Below, piece by piece: positions 7,182 through 15,754 of a stretch of 27,432 nt of DNA (positions within the stretch are counted from its first letter, which is position 1; the number at the start of each line of letters is the position of its first letter). Origin of the DNA: Halodesulfurarchaeum sp. Its GTDB lineage: Archaea; Halobacteriota; Halobacteria; Halobacteriales; Halobacteriaceae. The translations under genes were made by a program, and so were the position numbers. Location: positions 1 through 27,432 of the forward strand of contig JAGXLJ010000001.1 of NCBI GenBank assembly GCA_018334775.1. The letters are read 5' to 3'. Under the pieces are notes generated by a model that worked only from the letters and a program-made list of their open reading frames with translations, did not search any database and was not told the origin of the DNA.

Positions 7182-8509
7182 GAGAGGAGTTTTCGGTATT
7201 TCCAGGCCTTTTTCGCCGCGCCTGTCCAGCCGCCGGCCGCCCGGAGCAGCATGTTTTTGGCCCGTTTTGCGTGGGTCTCTTTCGGTTCGTAGTCCTGTTT
7301 GAAGAATTCGAGTTCGGCCTCGGTCAGCGCTTTGGGCAACTGCTGGAAGAGGAACTGCTTCTCGTCGTGGGCGAAGTCGCTGAACCAGTCGTAGTTCTGC
7401 AGGTTTTCCATCACGTAGGAAGACTCGAGTTCCTCGGGATAGGACTGTAGCGCCGCCGCGTCGGTCCGGCCGGCGTGGATGGCCTCCACGATGGCGTTAC
7501 CAGCCAGATAGCCGCTTTCGACGGCCATGTTCGTTCCTTCCAAGTGAATGCCATTGTTAAGGAGCAGGCTGGCGGCGTCGCCGATGATCACGGCCCCGTC
7601 GTGGGCCAGCTCCGGCACTGAGGAGGCACCGCCTTCGGGGATGCTTTTGGCCGAATACTCGACCACTCGGCCGCCTTTGACCAGCGGGGCAACGGCCGGG
7701 TGCTCCTTGAAATCCGAGAGGAGTTCGTCCGGCTTCCGGTCGTCCTCGATTGCGTCGGAGATAGTGTAGGCGACCCCGATGGCGAGGGTCCGCTTGTTCG
7801 TGTAAATGAATCCACCACCGACGCCCCCGCCACAGGCACCTTCACCGAAGTAATGGTAGGCAGCACCATCGTCTTCGCCGAGGCCGAACCGCTCCTCGAT
7901 AGTTTCGCGGTCGTACTTGCGGACCTCCTTGACTCCGATAGCGACCTTCTCCGGCGGATCGGTTTCCTTGAGGTCGGCTGCTTCCGAGACCAGCGAGTTG
8001 CCACCCTCGGCCAGGACCACCATCGGTGCGTGGATCGTTCCGTCTGGTCGGTCCGTTTCGACGCCGACGATCGATTCGCCCTCGCGGACAAGGTCGGTCA
8101 CGGTCGTCTCCGTGATGAGCGTGGCCCCAGCTTCGATGGCCTGGTCCGCGAACCATTCGTCGAAGTTGCCGCGGAGCACCGTGTAGGTGTCGTTGTGCGG
8201 CGATTCCTGCCACTGACCCGGCTTGATCGACATCGCAGTTTCGTCCTCGGTTGAGAGCAATCCGAAGCGCTTCGTCCCGAGGTGGCGTTCGACTGGTGCG
8301 TCCTCGAAGCCCTCGCCCGTGAGTTCCCGGATTCGAGGGGTGTACATCGTCCCGCCGAAGACGTTTTTCGCGCCGGGATAGTTCCCCCGCTCAATGAGGA
8401 GGACCTCGAGGTCCTGTTGAGCCATCGTCAAAGCGGCCGCACTGCCGGCCAGGCCAGCGCCGACGACGATTGCGTCGAAGTAGTCGTCGAAGTTCGGTCT
8501 TTCAGTCAT
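7178..8509 (-). CDS. fixC: FixC, ETF-quinone oxidoreductase-like flavoprotein
   Basis: 443 aa FAD enzyme of the ETF:quinone oxidoreductase group that passes electrons from the FixAB flavoprotein to the quinone pool. The dinucleotide-binding fold is at the N-terminus (IVVGAGLAGSAAAL, G17-x-G19-x-x-G22, then LIERG). The FAD-closing motif IIGDAASLLLNNGIHLEGTN falls at about residues 310-330. The C-terminal part binds the membrane surface in this family; I see no transmembrane helix. It overlaps fixB by four bases and has a clear Shine-Dalgarno (AGGAGGG, 8516-8522) six bases before its ATG, so it relies on internal ribosome entry within the operon. It lacks the built-in ferredoxin domain of mitochondrial ETF-QO because fixX is a separate gene. 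Confidence 0.94.
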   Translation of the reverse strand: MTERPNFDDYFDAIVVGAGLAGSAAALTMAQQDLEVLLIERGNYPGAKNVFGGTMYTPRIRELTGEGFEDAPVERHLGTKRFGLLSTEDETAMSIKPGQWQESPHNDTYTVLRGNFDEWFADQAIEAGATLITETTVTDLVREGESIVGVETDRPDGTIHAPMVVLAEGGNSLVSEAADLKETDPPEKVAIGVKEVRKYDRETIEERFGLGEDDGAAYHYFGEGACGGGVGGGFIYTNKRTLAIGVAYTISDAIEDDRKPDELLSDFKEHPAVAPLVKGGRVVEYSAKSIPEGGASSVPELAHDGAVIIGDAASLLLNNGIHLEGTNMAVESGYLAGNAIVEAIHAGRTDAAALQSYPEELESSYVMENLQNYDWFSDFAHDEKQFLFQQLPKALTEAELEFFKQDYEPKETHAKRAKNMLLRAAGGWTGAAKKAWKYRKLLS

Positions 8510-9519
8510 GCTGTGCCCTCCTGTTCATCCCGAATCGCGTCAGTCAGTGCCGGGAGCACCTCGAAGAGGTCACCGACGATGCCGTAATCGGCGTCGTCGA
8601 AGATCGGGGCGTTCGGGTCGTCGTTGATCGCCACGATCGTCTGGGAGTCGTTCATGCCTTCGAGGTGCTGAATCGCGCCGCTGATGCCCGCAGCGACGTA
8701 CAGGTCCGGTTTGACGGTCTTCCCGGTCTGGCCGACCTGACGGGCTGCTTCGATCCATCCCTCTTCGACAGCTTCCCGCGTCGCAGCGACCTCTCCGCCG
8801 AGCAGATCCGCGAGTTCTTCGATTGGGCCGAATTCGCCTTCGGTGCCGAACCCACCGGCCACGATTACTTCTGCGTCAGTGATGTCGGTAATGTCACCGA
8901 CAACTCGCTCGAGAACCCTGGAGTGAACGTTTTCCTCACCGACAGCGGCTTCGACCTCGGTGGTCGTGCCCTCTCGGTCGGGATCGGGCTCGGCGGCGTC
9001 GAAGACACCGGGCCGAACCGTGGCCATCTGCGGTCGGTGTTCCACGCACTTGATCGTCGCCATGGCGTCCCCGCCGAAGGTGGGTCGTTTCGCGAGGAGA
9101 AGGTGGGTGTCGGCCTCGATTTCGAGTTCCGTACAGTCAGCGGTCAGCCCGGCGTAGGTGGGGACCGCCACGCGGCCAGCGAAGTCTCGGCCTGTGTGGC
9201 TCCCGCCAATGAGAACGATGTCGGGTTTGCGTTCTTCGACGAGTTCGCTGAACTGTTCACCGTACGGTCCGGGGAGATAGGGCTCGAAGATCGGGTCCTC
9301 GACTACGAGCACTTCGTCAGCGCCCCGCTCGATGGCCTCCTCGGCCAAGTGGGACACGTCCTCGCCCATGACCAGGGCCACTAACCGTTCCCCTTTCTCA
9401 TCGGCGAGTTCCCGGCCCTTCTGGAGCAGTTCCCAGGAGACCTTCGCAGCCTCGCTCTCGTGCTGTTCGATGAAGACCCAGACGTCCTCGTATTCGTCAG
9501 TATCAACTTCACCCGGCAT
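8506..9519 (-). CDS. fixB: FixB, electron transfer flavoprotein alpha subunit
   Basis: 337 aa. The alpha subunit forms a heterodimer with FixA. The N-terminal ETF domain holds VWVFIEQHESEAAKVSWELL, and the C-terminal FAD-binding domain covers about residues 205-330 with ARQVGQTGKTVKPDLYVAAG, GISGAIQHLEGM and INDDPNAPIFDDADYGIVGD. These are the standard family motifs. The start codon follows the fixA stop with no gap (TAG at 9522-9520, ATG at 9519-9517), and the gene ends inside the fixC start. Confidence in the family is high; bifurcating activity is inferred from the four-gene set. Confidence 0.95.
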   Translation of the reverse strand: MPGEVDTDEYEDVWVFIEQHESEAAKVSWELLQKGRELADEKGERLVALVMGEDVSHLAEEAIERGADEVLVVEDPIFEPYLPGPYGEQFSELVEERKPDIVLIGGSHTGRDFAGRVAVPTYAGLTADCTELEIEADTHLLLAKRPTFGGDAMATIKCVEHRPQMATVRPGVFDAAEPDPDREGTTTEVEAAVGEENVHSRVLERVVGDITDITDAEVIVAGGFGTEGEFGPIEELADLLGGEVAATREAVEEGWIEAARQVGQTGKTVKPDLYVAAGISGAIQHLEGMNDSQTIVAINDDPNAPIFDDADYGIVGDLFEVLPALTDAIRDEQEGTA

Positions 9520-10305
9520 CTAGATCGCCCCCTCGCTCTGGAGTTTGTCGACGAGTTCGTCGACGGAGTCAACCATTTCCCGTTCCCGCTCGACTGGGTC
9601 GGCCGTGTCCATCCCGCCGACAGACGTCGGGGAGGCAGCGAGACCGACCGATTCTTCGATGCCGAGGTCACTGGCCGAGTACTCCTCGGGTTCGAACTCC
9701 GTTTCCGAGAAAATCTTCCGGTGGAGTCCAGCGACTCGTGGTTCGTTCATGCCGAAGCCGACGGCCACGACCACGGGCAGGCTTGCGGCCACTTCCTCGT
9801 GGCCACCTTCGATGTCCCGCGTTGCGACCAGTTCGTCGTTCTCCGGCCGGGGTTCGAGTTCTTCGACGTAGGTGAGCTGTGACCAGTCGTTGTGGGCGGC
9901 GATGCCGGGTGGCACCTGCCCAGTCGAGGAATCAGTACTCTCCTCGCCACAGATCACGACGTCGCCGTCGAGTTCCTCGGCGCTCGCGGCCAGGGCCAGG
10001 CTCGTCGGCCAGGTGTCACTGCCGCCGAAGGCCCGATCGGTCAACAGGATGCCGTCATCGGCACCCAATCCGACGGCGGCCTCCAGGACGGCTTTGGCGA
10101 AGGGTGGCCCCATCGTTACGGCGGTTACCGTTCCGCCAACCGCCTCTTTCAATCGGAGTGCCGTCTCGACAGCATTGTAGTCGGGTTTGTTGAGGACGGC
10201 CTCGGCGTCGGAGCGATTCAGCGTTCCGGTGTCGGGATCGATCGAGACGTCGTCAGCGTCGGGAACCTGTTTAACGCAGACGACTATGTTCCATTCTCGT
10301 GACAT
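9520..10305 (-). CDS. fixA: FixA, electron transfer flavoprotein beta subunit
   Basis: 261 aa and the first gene of the operon. The family motif VCVKQVPDADDVSIDP is at the N-terminus, followed by LNKPDYNAVETALRLKE and VTMGPPFAKAVLEAAVGLGAD. STDSSTGQVPPGIAAH at about residues 123-138 matches the nucleotide/flavin-contacting segment of the beta subunit. In bifurcating ETFs this subunit carries the bifurcating flavin and the NADH site. I found no convincing TATA box at the leaderless distance from the ATG at 10305, so the transcript may start farther out in the 283-base divergent gap shared with the DUF460-like gene. Confidence 0.94.
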   Translation of the reverse strand: MSREWNIVVCVKQVPDADDVSIDPDTGTLNRSDAEAVLNKPDYNAVETALRLKEAVGGTVTAVTMGPPFAKAVLEAAVGLGADDGILLTDRAFGGSDTWPTSLALAASAEELDGDVVICGEESTDSSTGQVPPGIAAHNDWSQLTYVEELEPRPENDELVATRDIEGGHEEVAASLPVVVAVGFGMNEPRVAGLHRKIFSETEFEPEEYSASDLGIEESVGLAASPTSVGGMDTADPVEREREMVDSVDELVDKLQSEGAI

Positions 10306-10559
10306 ATGCGTATCGATGCTGGGTGACCGGCTCCGCGATTCGATTCGAGAGCCCGCTTGGTCGGTCCTACAGGCAGGCCTGCTTTCGGTTCGTCAGTCGA
10401 CCGACCAGTCGCGCGCCGGATTCCGTGCACCAGTGTTGGCAAGCTTTGCGGTCACCGGCTATGAATCCTTCACTTTTTCTCGGAGGTCGGCAGAGCATGG
10501 TTTGTTTCAGCATGGTCCGGTCGTTCCGGCTCTCAAGGCCACTAATGGGCGGAACGAAC

Positions 10560-10567
10560 TTATTTAT
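10560..10567 (+). promoter_or_regulatory. TATA box for the DUF460-like gene
   Basis: TTATTTAT lies 22-29 bases before GTG 10589. It is one of the best leaderless promoters in the window and it decides the start codon of the gene. Confidence 0.6.
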
Positions 10568-10588
10568 CTCGCCACCATACCCAGGTCC

Positions 10589-12583
10589 GTGAGCACTCGG
10601 ACCGACGCACTTGACACCCTCGTCTACGGTGTCGACGTGCAGAGCGGGGACGTCCGTGGGGATGCCCCAGCCTATGCCCTCTGTGTTTTCGACGGCGAGC
10701 CGGTCGAGCGGGCCAGCGTGAGCTATCACAAACTCCTTCGCCGGATACAGACGGCAGAACCGGACCTCATTGCGACGGACAATATGTACGAGTTGGCCGC
10801 GGACAAGGACGACCTCGTCCGCTTTTTGCGACGGCTTCCGCCGGACACGACCTTGGTCCAGGTGACGGGAGACGAACGACCGGAACCGCTTTCCAGAGTC
10901 GCTAATCGGCATGGGGTTCCCTATGACTCGGACCCAATGTCCGAAGCCGAAGCAGCGGCCAGACTCGCGGCTCGGAACGTGGGCGCCGCTGTTCGGGCGT
11001 TTACCGATCGCACGACGGTGAAAGTCTCGCGCGGCCGTTCCATCGGGAAGGGTGGGTCCAGCGAAGACCGGTACACGCGTCGCATTCACGGCCACGTCAA
11101 GACCGAAGCGAGGCGGGTTGGCTCGGCACTTGAGGAGGCTGGACTCGACTACGAGCGGGACGTGACCGAGAAATATGGGGGGTTCTCGAACGCCGTCTTT
11201 ACGGTCGAGGCACCGGTGAGCGAGATCCCAGTCTCCGGGGGCCGATCTGGTGATACCCGGATCGAGATCGAACCCGTCAAGCGGGACGGTGTCGATTTCG
11301 AACCACTCGTCACCCGTCGGGACCGGGTTTTTGTCGGGATAGATCCCGGGACCACGACTGCGGTTGGGATCGTGGATCTCGATGGCTCGCCGCTGGAAAC
11401 CTGGCACAGCCGAACGGCTGACATGGCGACGGTCATCAAGTGGATAATCGAACGTGGTCGACCGATCCTCGTCGCCGCCGACGTCACGCCGATGCCCGAA
11501 ACTGTCGAGAAGATCCGCCGAAGTTTCGACGCAGCCGCGTGGACCCCCGCAAGGGATCTACCGGTCGACGAGAAACTCCACCGGACACGGAACGCGTCGA
11601 CGGCGAACGACCACGAACGAGACGCATTGGGCGCCGCGCTGTTCGCCCACGACGAATACGCGGACACCATCCAGCGGGTGGTGGAAAAACTTCCACCCGA
11701 CGTCGATCGCGAGGCGGTCGTGGGGGAGGTGATCGCCGAGGAGACGACTGTCGAGGCGGTGCTCCGGGAGCGGGCGGAGTCGACCGCTGAGTCCTCGTCC
11801 GAGTCAGGGGCTGAACCGCCCGAGCCGAGCCCTGAACAGGTTCACATCCGGGACCTCGAAACCCAGGTCGAGCGGCTTCAGTCACATGTCGAGGACCTCA
11901 AAGTCCGACTCGACGAGAAGGACTCGACCATTGAGGACCTGCAGAACCGGCTTTCGTCGGCCAAACGCGAGGAACGGACCGAGGCTCGGTCCCGGCGGGA
12001 GGTGTCCAAACTCCAGTGGGAGAACAACCGGCTCAAGGGCGAACTGGAGGAAGAACGCCGGGCTCGCGAAGACTTGGAAGCCAAACTGGAGCGATTGAAA
12101 GAACTCTGGAAACTCGACCATTCGAACTTCTCCGACGTGGACCAGGCCGGCGATCTGACGTCGGTGAAAATGATCGAGAAATTCACGGTCGAGTCGATCG
12201 AGGCGGCTGACGAGGCCTTTGGAATCGCTACTGGGGACGTGGTCTATCTTCGGGACGCGTCGGGAGCGGGTCGTCGAACGGCCGAACGGCTCATCGAGTA
12301 CGAACCGGGTCTCGTCCTCCGGAATGGCGGGATTTCCGACGTCGCGGACCGGTTGCTCTTTGAACACAAGGTGCCGGTGGCTTCCGCCGACTTGGTGACG
12401 ATCCAGGAGGTCGACGAACTGGCGGTGGCTCGGGAGGCAGATGTCACAGCGGCCATCGAGGACTGGGAGGAACGAGCGAGGGAACGGCTCCATTCGAAGA
12501 ACGCAGCGATGGTCGATCAGCTAATCTCGGAACACCGGGCCGATCGGCGGGATGCTGATCCGAGCGAACTCCTCGATTCGTGA
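10589..12583 (+). CDS. DUF460-like archaeal protein: RuvC/RNase H-like core plus coiled coil
   Basis: 664 aa from GTG 10589, fixed by the TATA box before it; the open frame extends back to 10187 without support. An N-terminal domain (YGVDVQSGDVRGDAPAYAL, then IATDNMYELA) looks like a degenerate RNase H fold. The central domain has a RuvC-like set: VGIDPGTTTAVGIVD with D252, VAADVTPMP with D298, and ANDHERDALGAALFAHD with D341 and D345. Residues about 415-510 form a long heptad-rich coiled coil rich in Glu, Arg and Leu, followed by an alpha/beta C-terminal domain (about 530-645). An acidic Ser/Glu/Pro linker separates core and coil. Archaeal proteins of this type are annotated DUF460. A nuclease role in DNA or RNA processing is plausible but untested. 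The upstream 283-base gap holds no other gene that I can see. Confidence 0.85.
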   Translation: MSTRTDALDTLVYGVDVQSGDVRGDAPAYALCVFDGEPVERASVSYHKLLRRIQTAEPDLIATDNMYELAADKDDLVRFLRRLPPDTTLVQVTGDERPEPLSRVANRHGVPYDSDPMSEAEAAARLAARNVGAAVRAFTDRTTVKVSRGRSIGKGGSSEDRYTRRIHGHVKTEARRVGSALEEAGLDYERDVTEKYGGFSNAVFTVEAPVSEIPVSGGRSGDTRIEIEPVKRDGVDFEPLVTRRDRVFVGIDPGTTTAVGIVDLDGSPLETWHSRTADMATVIKWIIERGRPILVAADVTPMPETVEKIRRSFDAAAWTPARDLPVDEKLHRTRNASTANDHERDALGAALFAHDEYADTIQRVVEKLPPDVDREAVVGEVIAEETTVEAVLRERAESTAESSSESGAEPPEPSPEQVHIRDLETQVERLQSHVEDLKVRLDEKDSTIEDLQNRLSSAKREERTEARSRREVSKLQWENNRLKGELEEERRAREDLEAKLERLKELWKLDHSNFSDVDQAGDLTSVKMIEKFTVESIEAADEAFGIATGDVVYLRDASGAGRRTAERLIEYEPGLVLRNGGISDVADRLLFEHKVPVASADLVTIQEVDELAVAREADVTAAIEDWEERARERLHSKNAAMVDQLISEHRADRRDADPSELLDS

Positions 12584-12826
12584 CCGGGGCGAACAGGTGG
12601 CCTGCCAGCAGGACAGGCTGGCGGTCGTCCGGAACGGTGGGCCACACCCGACATGACATGGCTGATGCCGAGTCTGTCGCGGTCGGAAACCCGCTCTCGC
12701 GAGCCGTTCCGGGCAAGTGTCAGGGCATGCAGGGGCCTGGCCAGGTCTTGCTATTTGAACATTGAGGCGGGTTTCATGTCGGCGACTTCCAGAAGCCCTA
12801 ACCTCCCAGCCCGATTGCGAGGGCGT

Positions 12827-13807
12827 ATGGACACCTACGACCTCCTGACTCGGAACGCCTCGGAGGTGGTCACGGACGAGGAACTCCGGACAGTGGCAGC
12901 CGATCCCGAGGGAAAGCGGGCCTACGTGGGATACGAACCATCGGGGGTCCTTCACATTGGGCATCTCTTGACCGCGAACAAACTCATCGACTTGCAGGAC
13001 GCCGGACTCGAGGTCGTCGTTCTGCTCGCGGACGTGCACGCGTATCTCAATGGGAAGGGGACCTTCGAGGAGATTCGGGCGACCGCCGAGCAGATGAAAG
13101 CCCAGTTCGTCGCCTATGGACTCGACCCCGAGCAGACGGAGTTTCGCTACGGCTCCGAGTTCCAACTCGACGAGGAGTACGTACTGGACCTTCACACCAT
13201 CGCGCTGGAAACCTCGCTCAACCGTGCCAAACGGGCGATGGCCGAGATTCAGAGCGGCGAGACGATCACGGTTTCACACGTCGTCTACCCGCTCATGCAG
13301 GCCCTTGACATCGAATATCTCGACCTAGATCTGGCCGTCGGCGGCCTCGACCAGCGCAAGGTCCACATGCTGGCCCGCGAGGAACTCCCGAGTCTGGGAT
13401 ACGAGGTCCGACCGGCGATTCACACTCCGATTTTGGGCGATCTGGAGACCGGCGAGGGCAAGATGTCTTCGAGCGGGGGCGTGACGATTTCGATGGAGGA
13501 CTCCCGAGAGGCCCTCGAAGAGAAGGTCAACGCGGCGTTTTGCCCCCCGACACCCGATCCCGAGGGCGATAAAGTCAATCCGGTCTTCCAGTTGTTCCAG
13601 TATCAGATCTTTCCGCGAGTCGACCGCGTCGTCGTGGAGCGGCCCGAGAAATACGGAGGCAACCTGGAATACGACGGCTATGAGGGGCTTGCTGGCGATC
13701 TCGAATCGGGCGAACTCCATCCGGCCGATGCGAAGTCGGCACTTGCAAGTCAACTCGATACCCTGATCGCGCCGGGCCGGGAACGGCTTGAGGAGCTTCG
13801 GGACTAA
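12827..13807 (+). CDS. tyrS: Tyrosyl-tRNA synthetase, archaeal type
   Basis: 326 aa class I synthetase that charges tRNA-Tyr. The HIGH motif is H43-IGH-46, preceded by GYEPSG with Y36 in the tyrosine pocket. YPLMQALDI (about 154-162) and GGLDQRK (172-178) line the active site. The KMSKS equivalent is K212-MSSS-216. There is no S4 domain, as in archaeal and eukaryotic enzymes. The frame is open back to 12653, but that extra 58 residues is Arg/Ser-rich and unlike the acidic proteins here; the ATG at 12827 gives the normal [14 protein letters not shown] start. The 243 bases after the DUF460-like gene show no further gene. A weak CCTAACC lies about 25-30 bases upstream. Confidence 0.95.
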   Translation: MDTYDLLTRNASEVVTDEELRTVAADPEGKRAYVGYEPSGVLHIGHLLTANKLIDLQDAGLEVVVLLADVHAYLNGKGTFEEIRATAEQMKAQFVAYGLDPEQTEFRYGSEFQLDEEYVLDLHTIALETSLNRAKRAMAEIQSGETITVSHVVYPLMQALDIEYLDLDLAVGGLDQRKVHMLAREELPSLGYEVRPAIHTPILGDLETGEGKMSSSGGVTISMEDSREALEEKVNAAFCPPTPDPEGDKVNPVFQLFQYQIFPRVDRVVVERPEKYGGNLEYDGYEGLAGDLESGELHPADAKSALASQLDTLIAPGRERLEELRD

Positions 13808-13808
13808 C

Positions 13809-13825
13809 CCCGGTTTTGGACCGGG
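13809..13825 (+). terminator. Possible hairpin after tyrS
   Basis: CCCGGT and ACCGGG pair around a TTTTG loop directly after the tyrS stop. No T-run follows, so a role in termination is a guess. Confidence 0.2.
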
Positions 13826-13847
13826 TCGGCGGTTTCGTGTGGTGGGG

Positions 13848-13853
13848 TTTAAG
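13848..13853 (+). promoter_or_regulatory. TATA box for eif1A
   Basis: TTTAAG lies 25-30 bases before the ATG at 13878, giving the eif1A-rio1 unit its own leaderless promoter after tyrS. Confidence 0.5.
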
Positions 13854-13877
13854 CGTTTGTGTTGCCAATCCGAAGCC

Positions 13878-14165
13878 ATGAGCGAGAACGAGCGTGGGCG
13901 AACGGACCTCAGAATGCCGGACGATGACGAGGTATTCGCCGTGGTCGAGAACATGCTCGGAGCGAATCGTGTAAAAGTCAGGTGCGAAGACGGCGTCGAG
14001 CGCATCGCCCGCATCCCGGGCCGGATGCAAAAACGCATCTGGATCCGGGAGGACGACGTGGTGCTGGTTGAACCGTGGGACTGGCAAGACGAGAAAGCAG
14101 ATATCGCCTGGCGATACGAGAAAAGCGAGGCTGACCAACTCAAAAAGGAGGGTCACATCGGGTGA
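13878..14165 (+). CDS. eif1A: Translation initiation factor aIF-1A
   Basis: 95 aa single OB-fold (S1/IF1-like) protein that binds the A-site region of the 30S subunit during initiation. The segment [44 protein letters not shown] is the canonical OB core, followed by [22 protein letters not shown]. The N-terminal tail is basic and the C-terminal tail short, as in archaeal forms. The frame is open back to 13788, but the ATG at 13878 has a promoter box at the right distance and gives the family length. rio1 follows after three bases, so the two are co-transcribed. Confidence 0.97.
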   Translation: MSENERGRTDLRMPDDDEVFAVVENMLGANRVKVRCEDGVERIARIPGRMQKRIWIREDDVVLVEPWDWQDEKADIAWRYEKSEADQLKKEGHIG

Positions 14166-14168
14166 GCA

Positions 14169-15029
14169 GTGACTGACGAGTTCGTCGAATCCGGCCCCAC
14201 CGATGAGGTGGGCGACGAGTGGGAGGCGATCGATGTCAGGGACACCGAGGCGGACCGCATCGCCAGACAAAAGGACCGGGAGTTCTCCGAGTTTCGCAAG
14301 CGGCTGAAAAACACCGAACAGTTCAAAGTCGAGGGCTCGGTCTTCGACGACGCGACCTACGCCGCCCTGTACAAACTCGTCCAGGACGATTACCTCCAGG
14401 CCTTCGGCGGTCCGATTTCGACGGGCAAGGAGGCAAACGTCTACGAAGCACTGGACGACGAGGGTGAAACCGTCGCCGTGAAGGTCTATCTGACGACCAC
14501 CAGTAACTTCCAGCAGATGAGCGACTACCTCGAAGGCGACCCGCGTTTCGAGGGCATTCGTGGGTCGACGACCAAAGTCGTCATTGCGTGGGTGCGCAAG
14601 GAGTATTCGAACTTAAAGCGGGCCCAGGCGGCCGGCGTCGCCGTTCCCAACCCGCTGGCTGTCCAACGAAACGTGCTGGTCATGGAGTACCTGGGCGACG
14701 AGGAGGGGCCGGCGCCAACTCTCGTCGACGTCACGATCGAAAACCCGGAAACGGCCTATTCGGTCGTCAGAAAATACATGCGACGGCTCTACGATGCGGG
14801 CCTGATCCACGGCGACCTCAGCGAGTTCAACCTGGTTTTCCACGACGGCCAGATCACCGTCATTGACGTGGGACAGGCAGTCACGGTTCACCATCCCAAC
14901 GCTGAGGAGTTCCTCGAACGCGACTGTCGAAACATCGCCTCGTTTTTCGCGGATCTGGACGTGGACGTGACAACCGAATCCCTCAGATCGTATCTGGAAA
15001 CGGAGGCCTCGCCGCCGAGCCGGGACTAA
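14169..15029 (+). CDS. rio1: RIO1-family serine protein kinase
   Basis: 286 aa atypical kinase involved in late 40S/30S subunit maturation. The flexible phosphate loop is S84-TGKEA-89 (GGPISTGKEANVYEAL), the ATP lysine K105 in VAVKVY, the catalytic loop H214-GDLSEFN-221 and the metal-binding D233 in VIDVGQAV. This matches Rio1; a Rio2 would carry an N-terminal winged helix, which is absent. The residues before the kinase core (about 1-55) are highly acidic and then helical. It starts with GTG three bases after the eif1A stop. With eif1A before it and a KH protein after it, it belongs to a ribosome-biogenesis cluster also seen in other archaea. Confidence 0.95.
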   Translation: MTDEFVESGPTDEVGDEWEAIDVRDTEADRIARQKDREFSEFRKRLKNTEQFKVEGSVFDDATYAALYKLVQDDYLQAFGGPISTGKEANVYEALDDEGETVAVKVYLTTTSNFQQMSDYLEGDPRFEGIRGSTTKVVIAWVRKEYSNLKRAQAAGVAVPNPLAVQRNVLVMEYLGDEEGPAPTLVDVTIENPETAYSVVRKYMRRLYDAGLIHGDLSEFNLVFHDGQITVIDVGQAVTVHHPNAEEFLERDCRNIASFFADLDVDVTTESLRSYLETEASPPSRD

Positions 15030-15052
15030 TGCCAGCGGCCGGGAACGAACGC

Positions 15053-15057
15053 TTAAA
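15053..15057 (+). promoter_or_regulatory. TATA box for the KH-domain gene
   Basis: TTAAA within GCTTAAACC lies 25-29 bases before the ATG at 15082, so the KH gene probably has its own transcript even though rio1 ends 52 bases earlier. Confidence 0.5.
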
Positions 15058-15081
15058 CCTGCAGAGTCGCTATTCCCGGTC

Positions 15082-15633
15082 ATGCAACACGTGAAGATTC
15101 CGACGGAACGGATCGGGGTCCTCATCGGCGAAGGGGGTGAGACCGTCGAGACGATCGAGCAGGCCGCGGAAGTCGAACTCACTATCGACTCCGAGGACGG
15201 GGCCGTCCGGATCGAGTCGGTCGGAGACACGGTGAAGGGCATGACTGCCTCGAACATCGTCGAGGCCATCGGGCGTGGCTTTTCGCCGGAAGAGGCATTG
15301 TCGCTTCTCGACGACGAAATGCGGATGTTCGACCTGATCAACATTGATCGGGCAGCCCGGAACGACACCGATCTACGACGCAAAAAGGGCCGCCTCATTG
15401 GGGAGGGTGGGCGAACCAGGGAACTTATGGAGGAGTTGACCGGTGCGAGCGTGGTGATTTACGGCTCGACGATGGGTATTATTGGGTCGCCTCGCCAGGT
15501 CGAAATTGTTCGGAGCGCCGCAGATATGCTGCTTGACGGGGCTCCACACGGTGCCGTCTACTCCTTCCTGGAGCGCAAACGCGTCGAGGAGTTGAAGAGC
15601 CAGGGGATGGACTATCACGAGTTTTCGGACTAA
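15082..15633 (+). CDS. Double KH-domain RNA-processing protein, Dim2/Pno1-like
   Basis: 183 aa with two KH folds. KH1 carries the GxxG loop as I15-GEGG-19 within GVLIGEGGETVETIE; KH2 carries G107-EGG-110 within GRLIGEGGRTRELMEELTGA. The link region GFSPEEALSLLDDEMRMFDLINI and the tail MDYHEFSD are typical of archaeal and eukaryotic Dim2/Pno1. The family binds the 3' end of small-subunit rRNA during maturation and, in archaea, has been linked to aIF2-alpha. Its place after eif1A and rio1 supports a role on the nascent 30S subunit. Family assignment is firm; the precise activity in this organism is inferred. Confidence 0.93.
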   Translation: MQHVKIPTERIGVLIGEGGETVETIEQAAEVELTIDSEDGAVRIESVGDTVKGMTASNIVEAIGRGFSPEEALSLLDDEMRMFDLINIDRAARNDTDLRRKKGRLIGEGGRTRELMEELTGASVVIYGSTMGIIGSPRQVEIVRSAADMLLDGAPHGAVYSFLERKRVEELKSQGMDYHEFSD

Positions 15634-15739
15634 GCCCGCGCAACACCCGGGCCGCAGCGCTCAGGACGCAACTCCACCTAAAAAGGATTGCCATGAGAAG
15701 TCATAACACGACAGGCACCCGTGGAAGCCCGGTTCTGTA

Positions 15740-15752
15740 TTCTGGACCAGAA
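15740..15752 (+). promoter_or_regulatory. 13-bp palindrome at the thermosome promoter
   Basis: TTCTGG-A-CCAGAA is a perfect inverted repeat with a one-base centre. It ends two bases before TTTATATAG, where the BRE (the TFB contact) should lie. A second, nested arm pair, GTTCTG (15732-15737) with CAGAAC (15748-15753), overlaps it. The location suggests a regulator-binding site for this heat-shock-type gene; the regulator is unknown. Confidence 0.45.
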
Positions 15753-15754
15753 CG

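Noticed and set aside
10306..10588. tRNA or other structured RNA in the fixA to DUF460 gap
   Set aside because: A TTCGATTC string resembles a T-loop, but the flanking bases do not pair and no cloverleaf can be drawn.
12653..12826. 58-residue N-terminal extension of tyrosyl-tRNA synthetase
   Set aside because: The added residues are Arg/Ser-rich, unlike the acidic neighbours and unlike known TyrS starts; [10 protein letters not shown] at 12827 is the natural N-terminus.
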